Shown in pieces: positions 7,348-13,327 of a stretch of DNA of 20,867 nt. Made by a program: the position numbers and the translations under genes. Numbering within the stretch: position 1 is the stretch's first letter; the number at the start of each line of letters is the position of its first letter. A model generated the notes under the pieces. It worked only from the letters and a program-made list of their open reading frames with translations. It was not told the DNA's origin and did no database searches. This stretch comes from Spirochaetaceae bacterium UBA4077 (lineage in GTDB: Bacteria; Spirochaetota; Spirochaetia; Treponematales; Rectinemataceae), in contig DFYR01000044.1 in assembly GCA_002383375.1 (NCBI GenBank), positions 6,810 to 27,676 of the forward strand, read 5' to 3'.

Positions 7348-7845
7348 TTACGCCGGTTCTTTTTCCTTCGAAATCTCATCCGACATCTTCTGCACCAATG
7401 CCTCCATATACTCCTGCAGAATCGCGGGAGGCGGTACAGGTGCAAGCCGAACGCGCAGAAGACTGGAGCCTTCGACTTTGTAATCATACTTGCTCGAATA
7501 AGAAGCGTTAACCGAGGCCGAAAAAGGTCCCCAGCCTGCTTTTGCCGAAGCGGATACGCTCTTTTCGGTCGAGGTAGCCATGGTGATGGCCATTTTCACC
7601 TCGATGATCGATTCAGTGAACTGATAGAATCCCGGGAAAAAGCCCATCGATATCAATGGGAACTCGATTGTTTTTGTAGGGTCCTTAATGCTCGGAAGAG
7701 GAATCTTCGTATCCGCCATGAACTTGGCCACTTTCGCGGAGTTCGTATCCAATTCGGTCTGGGCGCTAGCGATGCCAAGACCGAGCTTCGTTACCATTTC
7801 CGCGAATGGGACATTCAACAGTTCTTGCCCGACACTGTTACCCAT
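7348..7845 (-). CDS. DUF2589-like protein, long paralogue
   Basis: This 165-residue protein is the third gene of a minus-strand operon. The N-terminus (NVPFAEMVTKLGLGIASAQ) forms an amphipathic helix. A central strand segment with PLISMGFFPGF precedes an alternating hydrophobic strand (SIIEVKMAITMAT). After a Ser/Ala-rich stretch comes a strand pair that ends SSLLRVRLAPVPPP, and then a charged helix to the C-terminus. The layout matches the DUF2589 family as I remember it (a helix, a 'PLISLVPIP'-type strand, then an 'EVxIxF' strand); that family has no assigned function. The same elements occur in the first gene of the operon (8393-8767), so the two are paralogues. There is no signal peptide or membrane helix. 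The purine-rich AAGGAAGGAGGGAGT directly before the ATG is a strong ribosome binding site. Confidence 0.6.
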   Translation of the reverse strand: MGNSVGQELLNVPFAEMVTKLGLGIASAQTELDTNSAKVAKFMADTKIPLPSIKDPTKTIEFPLISMGFFPGFYQFTESIIEVKMAITMATSTEKSVSASAKAGWGPFSASVNASYSSKYDYKVEGSSLLRVRLAPVPPPAILQEYMEALVQKMSDEISKEKEPA

Positions 7846-7887
7846 ACTCCCTCCTTCCTTTCATCGTTTTCCGCGGCACTTGCGTTA

Positions 7888-8370
7888 CTATTCTGAAATT
7901 TTGATCGACACCGCCGGATGAAGCGTAAAACGGAACGTGCTTACGCTCTCCGGCGATAACGCTGCGGATTCCAATTGAGTCAACTTGACGCCGTCCGATA
8001 TATCGACGCCGCTTTTTAGCTCGACCTCCATCGAGTCGATGCGCATGCCCCCCAATTCGGGACGTATCTCCCCATTCAATTTTTCCACCGCTCCGCGCAG
8101 GGTTTTCGCGAAATCCTCGAACCTCATTTTCGGCGACGCGACATCGGGCTTTCCGAGGCGATCCTTCAATCCGGAAATTTCAACGGTAAGGCGAGAAATA
8201 GTGGCCCGTGCCTGCTCGATCTCCAGGTCCTTGCCTGCCAGGCTCTTCTTCGCGTTCCCCAGTTCGGCGGCCAGCGTTTTTATCCTAGCGTTCGCTTCAT
8301 TGAGTTCCAGGCTGATTTTTTCTAATTTCCCAAGATCGGCCAACGGCTTTTTCGGATCAATCGGCGGCAT
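7888..8370 (-). CDS. Coiled-coil protein with C-terminal strand-rich domain, unknown function
   Basis: This 160-residue protein lies between two DUF2589-like genes and is read with them. Residues 14-75 form a strong heptad coiled coil (repeats of E/K/L such as LEKISLELNEANARIK, and later LEIEQARATISRL). A helical segment (FEDFAKTLRGAVEKLN) follows. The last 50 residues look like beta-strands (MEVELKSGVDI, STFRFTLHPAVSIKI). No catalytic motif is visible. I do not recognise the family. The coiled coil suggests it oligomerises or scaffolds the DUF2589-like partners; that is inference. GAGGGAG lies 7 nt before the ATG. Gaps to its neighbours are 22 and 42 nt. Confidence 0.65.
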   Translation of the reverse strand: MPPIDPKKPLADLGKLEKISLELNEANARIKTLAAELGNAKKSLAGKDLEIEQARATISRLTVEISGLKDRLGKPDVASPKMRFEDFAKTLRGAVEKLNGEIRPELGGMRIDSMEVELKSGVDISDGVKLTQLESAALSPESVSTFRFTLHPAVSIKISE

Positions 8371-8392
8371 ATACTTACTCCCTCGATTTCAT

Positions 8393-8767
8393 TCATTCTG
8401 CCTTTACGGGTGGGGGGATCGGTACGATTCGAAATTTGAGAAGGCTGGCCCCATCGGCCTGATACGCGAAGGTGTTTTTGTATTTTGCGTTGAATGGGCT
8501 GACGAAGAGGCCTGGTTTCCTGTCCCTTCCCGAACTTTCGTAATGCACCGCGACTTTGAGTTCCACCGTCACTTCCGGCATATGGTACCAATTAACTTGA
8601 TAATTAAGCGCTTCCAATTCCGGGTGCGATTTTTTCAATGATACTTGTGTGTCGATCGAAGCTTGATCCAAGGCTATCTGGGCTTCGGCCACCCCATTCG
8701 CCACCTGTCGGATCATGCTTTCGACCGGGCTGATCAGGATTTCGTTGATATTAATTTCATCCGGCAT
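8393..8767 (-). CDS. DUF2589-like protein, short paralogue
   Basis: This 124-residue protein is the first gene of the operon. It aligns by eye with the third gene along its whole length: N-terminal ISPVESMIRQVANGVAEAQ, central HMPEVTVELKVAV strand, and C-terminal GASLLKFRIVPIPPP. The two C-termini share the pattern (S)LL-x-(V/F)R-(L/I)-x-PxPPP. It lacks the PLISMGFFPG segment and the C-terminal charged helix of the longer paralogue. I set the start at the ATG at 8767 because GGAGG at 8777-8773 lies 5 nt upstream; a TTG at 8779 is also in frame. It has its own near-consensus promoter. Function unknown; family assignment is moderate. Confidence 0.6.
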   Translation of the reverse strand: MPDEININEILISPVESMIRQVANGVAEAQIALDQASIDTQVSLKKSHPELEALNYQVNWYHMPEVTVELKVAVHYESSGRDRKPGLFVSPFNAKYKNTFAYQADGASLLKFRIVPIPPPVKAE

Positions 8768-8808
8768 GGATTCCTCCAACGCGAATAAATAATTAATTAC
8801 CTTTTTTC

Positions 8809-8836
8809 AGTATAGTTTCGAGGGTTTGCCTGTCAA
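8809..8836 (-). promoter_or_regulatory. Near-consensus sigma-70 promoter of the DUF2589-like operon
   Basis: On the minus strand a perfect TTGACA (8836-8831) is followed by a 16-nt spacer and TATACT (8814-8809), about 40 nt before the first start codon. Just upstream, AAGCG-TTTAT-CGCTT (8844-8858) is a small inverted repeat that might be an operator. Confidence 0.75.
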
Positions 8837-8858
8837 CGCGACAAAGCGTTTATCGCTT

Positions 8859-9053
8859 GAATTAATACTTGCTTAGATCGATAATTCGACGATTTTTTAC
8901 CCATTTCTGGGCTAAAAATTCAGCAGGGCGAAGATTTCGATACAAAAATATCCAATATCTCTAATTGCTTCATTTTGTACATTCTTAAAGGGGTGGCCGG
9001 CACCCGCTTACGGATTTTGCTAGCGGGGCGCCACATTTCTTAGGGCGGATCGT
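8859..9053. other. AT-rich intergenic stretch downstream of tatB
   Basis: With the promoter just described, this fills the gene-free interval between the DUF2589-like operon and tatB. It is AT-rich from about 8860 to 8985 with no convincing reading frame. At 8991-9027 two overlapping hairpins are possible: GGGTG(8991)/CACCC(9001) and CCCGCT(9003)/AGCGGG(9022). They compete for the same CCC. Either could weakly terminate the tat operon, but the T-tract after them on the minus strand is poor. Confidence 0.35.
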
Positions 9054-9111
9054 CGCTTCTCTTCCGGTGGTTCATCGCTTTTCTTCCGGTGGTTCATCGC
9101 TTTTCTTCCGG
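9054..9111. repeat. 22-bp tandem repeat across the 3' end of tatB
   Basis: Units begin at 9054, 9076 and 9098. The first two are 22 bp and differ by one base; the third is a 14-bp match. Each copy, read on the minus strand, encodes the terminal PEEKR of tatB, and the repeated block carries the TGA stop. The first stop ends the gene; the downstream copy is an untranslated echo of the gene tail. Confidence 0.85.
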
Positions 9112-9324
9112 CGCCTTATCCTCCGCGTCCTTTTCGGCGGCCACGGCCTCGTCGATGTCTTTGACGAGCTTGTCCTTGGTCGCGACGATCTCGGTGTAGA
9201 CGCGCCTTAGCTGACCCACGATTTTACCCAGGAGCCTGAAGGCCGTAGGCAGGTCCTTGGGGCGAACCAGGACGATGACCACGCAGAGGATCACGAGAAA
9301 CTCGGACAAGCCTATGCCGAACAT
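9094..9324 (-). CDS. tatB: Sec-independent protein translocase subunit, TatB-like
   Basis: This 76-residue protein has the TatA/B plan: one N-terminal membrane helix (LSEFLVILCVVIVLV), a short hinge, an amphipathic helix (PTAFRLLGKIVGQLRRVY) and a charged tail. The N-terminus MFGIGLSEF and the RPKDLP after the helix are more TatB-like than TatA-like. TatB forms the substrate receptor with TatC at the cytoplasmic membrane. The usual hinge glycine before the proline is replaced by arginine (VLVRPKDLP). The start at 9324 overlaps the tatC stop as TGATG; the frame extends 5 codons further but MFGIG is the natural start. The final codons lie in a 22-bp tandem repeat. A second TatA is the alternative. 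Confidence 0.8.
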   Translation of the reverse strand: MFGIGLSEFLVILCVVIVLVRPKDLPTAFRLLGKIVGQLRRVYTEIVATKDKLVKDIDEAVAAEKDAEDKAPEEKR

Positions 9325-10091
9325 CAGTCTTCCCCCCACTTGAACAGTTTCGCTACAAGGAGGGCGGCGAAGAACAGAACTACCAGAGGCAGGGCGATAG
9401 AAAGCTGGCTCACCGGGTCGACGGAGGGAGTCACCACCGCGGAGAGGACGACGATGCCGACGATGACATAGCGCCCCGCCCGAAAGACGGCTTTGCGCTT
9501 GAGCAGCTTCAGCGCCAGGAGAATTTCCAGCACCAGGGGAAACTGGAAGGTGATGATCGCCCAGAGCATGAAGGAGAGGACATAGCTCGTGCTTTGCTGG
9601 TAGTTGAGCAGCATGCCCACCCGCTTCGGAATGAAGACCGCGTTGGTGAGAAAGCGTATCGAGAAGGGTATTATCCTGAAATACGCCAGATAGGCTCCAA
9701 AGGCAGCCAGGAAGAAACTCACCACGAGGCCGGCGACGATTATCCTTCGGTATTTTTTATCGATTCCTGGAAAGATGAACGCGATGGCGTTGACCAGATG
9801 AACAGGGAGCGAAAGGATCAGGCCCGAGATCGCCGCGGTCTTGAGCTGGACTATAAATCCCTCGGCGATGGAGGAGGAGAAAAGCGAAGCGCCCAAACCG
9901 CTCTGGATCGATTCGAACTGGGAGGTGAAGAGGTCGATAATGGTGTCGTAAAAGACCAGGGCGATGATCGCCGCGCCAAGGAAGGCCAGGAGCGAAACGA
10001 TGAATCTGTTTCTGAGCTCCTGGAGATGGTCGAGGACGGTCATGGCCTTTTCAGGATTTTTCCCCCGGCGCCCAGCCTCGCTCTCCTCCAT
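9324..10091 (-). CDS. tatC: Sec-independent protein translocase subunit TatC
   Basis: The 255-residue protein has six hydrophobic segments and the TatC hallmarks: cytoplasmic N-terminal HLQELRNR, a conserved glutamate before helix 2 (EGFIVQLK), a periplasmic-loop region with SLPVHLVNAIAFIFPGI, and VVTPSVDPVSQ in place of the common TP-D-SQ signature. TatC binds the twin-arginine signal peptide. The start is uncertain: the ATG at 10091 lies 7 nt after the tatA stop with only a weak AAGG before it, while an ATG at 10115 would overlap the end of tatA and add 8 residues. It is encoded between tatA and tatB in the cytochrome operon. Confidence 0.9.
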   Translation of the reverse strand: MEESEAGRRGKNPEKAMTVLDHLQELRNRFIVSLLAFLGAAIIALVFYDTIIDLFTSQFESIQSGLGASLFSSSIAEGFIVQLKTAAISGLILSLPVHLVNAIAFIFPGIDKKYRRIIVAGLVVSFFLAAFGAYLAYFRIIPFSIRFLTNAVFIPKRVGMLLNYQQSTSYVLSFMLWAIITFQFPLVLEILLALKLLKRKAVFRAGRYVIVGIVVLSAVVTPSVDPVSQLSIALPLVVLFFAALLVAKLFKWGED

Positions 10092-10098
10092 GGCCTTG

Positions 10099-10308
10099 TT
10101 ATTTTTTGCTCTCATCCTTGCTCGTATCGCCGTTCTTGTCCGCGTTCTTGTCCGCGTCCTTATCCTTGCCCTCGCCGCCTTCCTTCACGCCCTTGTCGAA
10201 TTCCTTCTTGGCCTGGCCTAAGGACTTGGCGAACTTGGGTATGGCGCTGGCGCCGAACAGCACCAGGACAACCAAGGCGATTATGAGCAGCTCATTCGTT
10301 CCTATCAT
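10099..10308 (-). CDS. tatA: Sec-independent protein translocase subunit TatA
   Basis: This is a typical TatA of 69 residues: short periplasmic N-terminus, one membrane helix (NELLIIALVVLVLFG), the FG hinge, an amphipathic helix (AIPKFAKSLGQAKKEFDKG) and a highly charged Lys/Asp tail with repeated DKNAD-type units. TatA oligomers form the pore or membrane-weakened zone through which folded proteins cross. GGAGG at 10319-10315 is 6 nt before the ATG. The 75-nt gap after ccsA is the largest within this gene group apart from the terminator-containing gap. It precedes tatC and tatB. Confidence 0.92.
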   Translation of the reverse strand: MIGTNELLIIALVVLVLFGASAIPKFAKSLGQAKKEFDKGVKEGGEGKDKDADKNADKNGDTSKDESKK

Positions 10309-10383
10309 AGAATGCCTCCATACTGTCTTTATCCATACGATCGCGTCGCGACGGAGTAATCTTGGTCCCTATTCCCACAGCCG

Positions 10384-11169
10384 TCAAGCATAGCTGTGCA
10401 GGCCGGTGAGAAGGAAATTGACGCCGAAGAAGGTGAACATCGCGATGAGGAATCCGGCGATGACGAGGATGGGCATCAGCTTGCTGGTATTCTTTCGCAC
10501 GAGGCGGAAATGGAGGTAAGCGGTGTAGGTGAGCCAGGTGATCAGACCCCAGGTTTCCTTAGGATCCCAGCTCCACCAGACGCCCCAGGCCTTTTCCGCC
10601 CAGATGGCGCCGAACACGAGGGCTCCGGCAGTGAAGAGGGGGTAGCCGATGGCGATGCTCGTGTAGGCGAGCCTGTCGTAGCCCCTGCGCTTTTCCTCGT
10701 CCTTCGCCGCAAGCTGGAGGATGGCGCAGACAAAGCCGGCGGCGAAAAACGCCTCGCCTATGAAGGTGAAAGAGACGTGGAGGAGAAGCCAGCCGGACTG
10801 GAGGGCGGGCACTGGAGGCTGTATGGCGTCAGGCGCCAGGGGAGAACTGGCCAGGGCGAGAAAGACGATGGCGAGGGCCGTAGCCCCAAAGGCTATGGCG
10901 CGTTCGGTCTTGAGTTTCCGCATGAACCTGAGGGCGAAGACGAGGATGGCCACGAGGCAGGACAGGAATATGAGGGACTCGTACATGCTCGTCAGCGCCA
11001 CGAAACGGATGGCCAGGCTGCGCCTGATCATTTCGGCGGCCAAAAGGAGGCCGGCGGCCAGGGCGGCCCAATGCGAGACGGGATCTTTCTTCCCGTCCTT
11101 CCTGAAGAAAAATACTGCCTGGGCCGCGAGACTCACGATCAGGCAAACGAAGGCTGCGGTGGCAATCAT
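10384..11169 (-). CDS. ccsA: Cytochrome c biogenesis protein CcsA (System II haem exporter/lyase subunit)
   Basis: The 261-residue polytopic membrane protein carries the tryptophan-rich WWD signature WGVWWSWDPKETWGLITWL near residues 193-211, which presents haem for ligation in the CcmC/CcmF/CcsA family. Candidate haem-ligand histidines are in LLHVSFTFIGEAFF before it and in the C-terminal LLTGLHSYA. With CcsB it moves haem across the membrane and joins it to CxxCH motifs of apocytochromes. The start ATG overlaps the ccsB stop as ATGA, so they are translationally coupled; AAAGGA lies 8 nt upstream. The open frame extends far upstream but is out-of-frame shadow of ccsB. Confidence 0.9.
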   Translation of the reverse strand: MIATAAFVCLIVSLAAQAVFFFRKDGKKDPVSHWAALAAGLLLAAEMIRRSLAIRFVALTSMYESLIFLSCLVAILVFALRFMRKLKTERAIAFGATALAIVFLALASSPLAPDAIQPPVPALQSGWLLLHVSFTFIGEAFFAAGFVCAILQLAAKDEEKRRGYDRLAYTSIAIGYPLFTAGALVFGAIWAEKAWGVWWSWDPKETWGLITWLTYTAYLHFRLVRKNTSKLMPILVIAGFLIAMFTFFGVNFLLTGLHSYA

Positions 11170-12131
11170 GCGAATAATCCTTTCAACCTGCGGATGTAGG
11201 TGAGGAAGAGGCCGAACAAGGCCATGGCGAAACCTGCGGCGACAAAGGGGTAGCCCTTGTCCTTGACGGCTTTGAGCCCTGAAATGGATTCCTTCTCGAA
11301 CCCCTCGAAGCTGAATAGTCCTACGGGATCGCCCTTGCCGACGCTCAAGACCTGGCGTTTGCCCTCCCTTTCGAGGAGGAGAAGGGCTTTCGCGCCTGAG
11401 TATTCGTCGGCGCCGACTTCGGCGGGCTGTTCCCTGCGGATATCCATGAAGAGGATGCTTCCTCCCGCTATGGCGAAGCGCGCTCCCTGCTCCAGGCTGA
11501 ACCTCATGCCCGCCGCGTCCTCGAAAAGCGCCCGGGCGCCGGATTTCCAATCCTGTTGATAAATCGTCCAGCCCTTAAGGCGAAGAGGGCTGTTCACCTT
11601 GACGAGGGCGATCGCCCCGCCTTCCAGGGCGATGCTGGATTCCCAGGATTTGGGCCTTCCGTCGGGGTAGCGCTCTTCCTTGAGATCGGTCAGGGTTATG
11701 GCCGTACCGTCGGGCAGGCTGCCCGTCTGGCCCTTGGCCAGGTACAGGATGCTTTCGGTTCTCGTCCTGGCGGTGAGCATGGCGCCGAAAACGAGGACAA
11801 TCAGGCCGATATGGAGGAAATCCGGGCCGTGCCGCCTGTTTTTGCGCGGCTTTTTCAGCTCGCCGGTGAAGCGGTGGAAGCTGCAGACGGTGAGGTTGAC
11901 GGTGAAAAGCGCCGCCAGGATGAGGAAAACCCTGCCCGTGAAGATCGCGTCCAGGCGCAGCGCCAGGATGAGCGTGGCTTGCCCGGGGAATTTCTGGAGA
12001 TAGAAGGCCTCGCTCCTGCCCTGCGGAATTATGCCTCCCACCACGGAGAGGATGGCGAGGAGCACGATGAGGAAGGCCGCCAGTTTTACCGAGCGCAGCC
12101 CGTCGTATAGTTTGTCCGGAATGCTTTTCAT
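11166..12131 (-). CDS. ccsB: Cytochrome c biogenesis protein CcsB/ResB
   Basis: This 321-residue ResB-family protein has an N-terminal helix (AAFLIVLLAILSVVGGIIPQG), two more helices before residue 120 (FLILAALFTVNLTVCSFHRF and LHIGLIVLVFGAMLTA), a large periplasmic domain (about 125-285), and a final helix (FVAAGFAMALFGLFLTYIRR). This is the classic CcsB topology. It forms the CcsBA haem-export and cytochrome c synthase complex with ccsA, whose start overlaps its stop. Two adjacent ATGs (12134, 12131) follow AGGAG; 12131 has the better spacing. It is a little shorter than many ResB proteins. It lies 36 nt after a strong terminator following the cytochrome gene. Confidence 0.88.
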   Translation of the reverse strand: MKSIPDKLYDGLRSVKLAAFLIVLLAILSVVGGIIPQGRSEAFYLQKFPGQATLILALRLDAIFTGRVFLILAALFTVNLTVCSFHRFTGELKKPRKNRRHGPDFLHIGLIVLVFGAMLTARTRTESILYLAKGQTGSLPDGTAITLTDLKEERYPDGRPKSWESSIALEGGAIALVKVNSPLRLKGWTIYQQDWKSGARALFEDAAGMRFSLEQGARFAIAGGSILFMDIRREQPAEVGADEYSGAKALLLLEREGKRQVLSVGKGDPVGLFSFEGFEKESISGLKAVKDKGYPFVAAGFAMALFGLFLTYIRRLKGLFA

Positions 12132-12166
12132 CATTCTCCTGCGAGCGCTCAAATCCTATGAATACG

Positions 12167-12194
12167 AAAAAAGCGGGGTCTGGCCCCGCTTTTT
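12167..12194 (-). terminator. Strong intrinsic terminator between the cytochrome gene and ccsB
   Basis: A GCGGGG/CCCCGC stem (12173-12178 / 12184-12189) with a 5-nt loop is flanked by A-runs and T-runs that extend the pairing to about 11 bp. On the minus strand it ends in TTTTTT, 17 nt after the cytochrome stop codon. It is symmetrical enough to act in both directions. Read-through would be needed for the ccs and tat genes unless they have their own promoter. Confidence 0.85.
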
Positions 12195-12210
12195 AGACTG
12201 CCGGGCTATC

Positions 12211-13029
12211 TCAGTGGGGATCGTGGCAGCTTGTGCAGACCATCTTGCCTTCTTGGGAGTCCTGATGGCAAGAGAGGCAGTTAGAGGTTTCGTCGTCCAG
12301 CTTGAATACGGGGACGAAGGTGCCGGCCTTGTAAGCGTTGAGAAGCTCGATCGCCTTGTTCGCCACGTCGGCGGTGAGGCGGGCGCAGCGCTCCTTGCGC
12401 TCGGCGCTGGAATTCCCGAAGCCCGATGCAGCGATCCATTTGGCGTTGGAGGCGTGGCAGAGCGGGGAATCGGAGACCGATGTGACGAGGTCGAGCTTGG
12501 GATAGGTGGCGGGGGAGTACTTGAAGCCGCCCGAGGCCGCCAGGGCGCTCGATTTGGCGCTGGGGAAGGGGTAGCGGGTATACCAGCCGATCAGCTCGCT
12601 CGCGAGCTTGGAGACGTCCGCATCGGGCAGGGCGAGGGTCATCGCAGCGCAGGCGCCGTTGAGCGCTCCGCAGAGGGTGCCCCAGCCGCCGGCGCCGGCG
12701 CCGCCGTAGCGGAGCATGCGTAAGGGAACCTGATTGTAGGGGCCGCCCATCTTTTCCCGCATCAGGGAAAGGATGGCATAGAAGGCGCCGTAGGCGCATC
12801 CGGCCTTGTAGTAGCCGGCATGGCCGCGAAGGCGGGCTTCATCGGGATCGAGGGCTTCATAGGGGAAGGGAGTTTCGGCTACCGCGCCAGCCGGCGCGGG
12901 AGTCTGGGCGCCGACGATTCCGGTGCCTAGCACCAAGGCGCCCGCGGCCAAGCCGAGACCGGCTCCTGTGGTTTTCAGGAAACTTCTTCGTGACACTTCT
13001 TTACCGAGAGTTTTTTCGAGATCGGACAT
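12211..13029 (-). CDS. Split-Soret-type dihaem cytochrome c with Tat signal
   Basis: The 272-residue precursor begins with a twin-arginine signal (SRRSFLK, R14-R15) and a hydrophobic stretch ending near VGA (residue 41), so it is exported folded. The C-terminus has two haem c sites: C251-x2-C254-H255 and C265-x2-C268-H269. The central domain has C78 in AGCAYGAF, C120 and C127 in GTLCGALNGAC, and C191 and C215. This matches the split-Soret cytochrome c of Desulfovibrio, whose dimers hold stacked bis-His haems and an iron-sulfur cluster, and is related to the C_GCAxxG_C_C family. The start at 13029 follows GGAGG by 5 nt; longer in-frame starts up to 13077 lack this. It heads an operon with the cytochrome maturation and Tat genes. 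Its electron-transfer partner is not known. Confidence 0.85.
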   Translation of the reverse strand: MSDLEKTLGKEVSRRSFLKTTGAGLGLAAGALVLGTGIVGAQTPAPAGAVAETPFPYEALDPDEARLRGHAGYYKAGCAYGAFYAILSLMREKMGGPYNQVPLRMLRYGGAGAGGWGTLCGALNGACAAMTLALPDADVSKLASELIGWYTRYPFPSAKSSALAASGGFKYSPATYPKLDLVTSVSDSPLCHASNAKWIAASGFGNSSAERKERCARLTADVANKAIELLNAYKAGTFVPVFKLDDETSNCLSCHQDSQEGKMVCTSCHDPH

Positions 13030-13114
13030 CGCAGCCTCCATTATTCGAAAAAAGTGGCGTAGGAAGATACCGTGCAAGCTCTAGCGCACGTTCAGCAGTA
13101 TGTTCGATTGACTA

Positions 13115-13142
13115 ATTATAGCATCGATAGAGGTTTTGCCAA
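13115..13142 (-). promoter_or_regulatory. Sigma-70-type promoter of the cytochrome/ccs/tat operon
   Basis: On the minus strand TTGGCA (13142-13137, five of six consensus bases) and a perfect TATAAT (13120-13115) are 16 nt apart. Transcription would start near 13108, leaving a leader of about 80 nt before the ATG at 13029. Confidence 0.75.
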
Positions 13143-13254
13143 GAGTTTATTGGATAAAAAAAGTATATAAAAACAAACTTTTTACTTTTTGCGCAATCCT
13201 GGAGCGTATCCGCCCCCTCGATGCTTGCGTCAATCCTGCAACCTAAAGCATTTC

Positions 13255-13283
13255 TTCATTTATCTTGTCTGATGTATTATACT
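13255..13283 (+). promoter_or_regulatory. Possible promoter of the PAS/HD-GYP gene
   Basis: TATACT (13278-13283) lies 44 nt before the ATG at 13328. The position 17 nt upstream holds TTCATT, a poor -35 match, so activation or another sigma factor may be involved. Confidence 0.4.
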
Positions 13284-13327
13284 TTCAACTATCCAGAGCA
13301 AACTATTCAAAGTGAGGGATATTGTGG

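Noticed and set aside
10396..11199. Plus-strand frame opposite ccsA
   Set aside because: Low-complexity Glu/Gly-rich translation; ccsA carries the WWD signature on the other strand.
11170..11550. N-terminal extension of ccsA of about 127 codons
   Set aside because: It is Arg-rich out-of-frame reading of ccsB; the ATGA overlap at 11169 gives a natural start and membrane topology.
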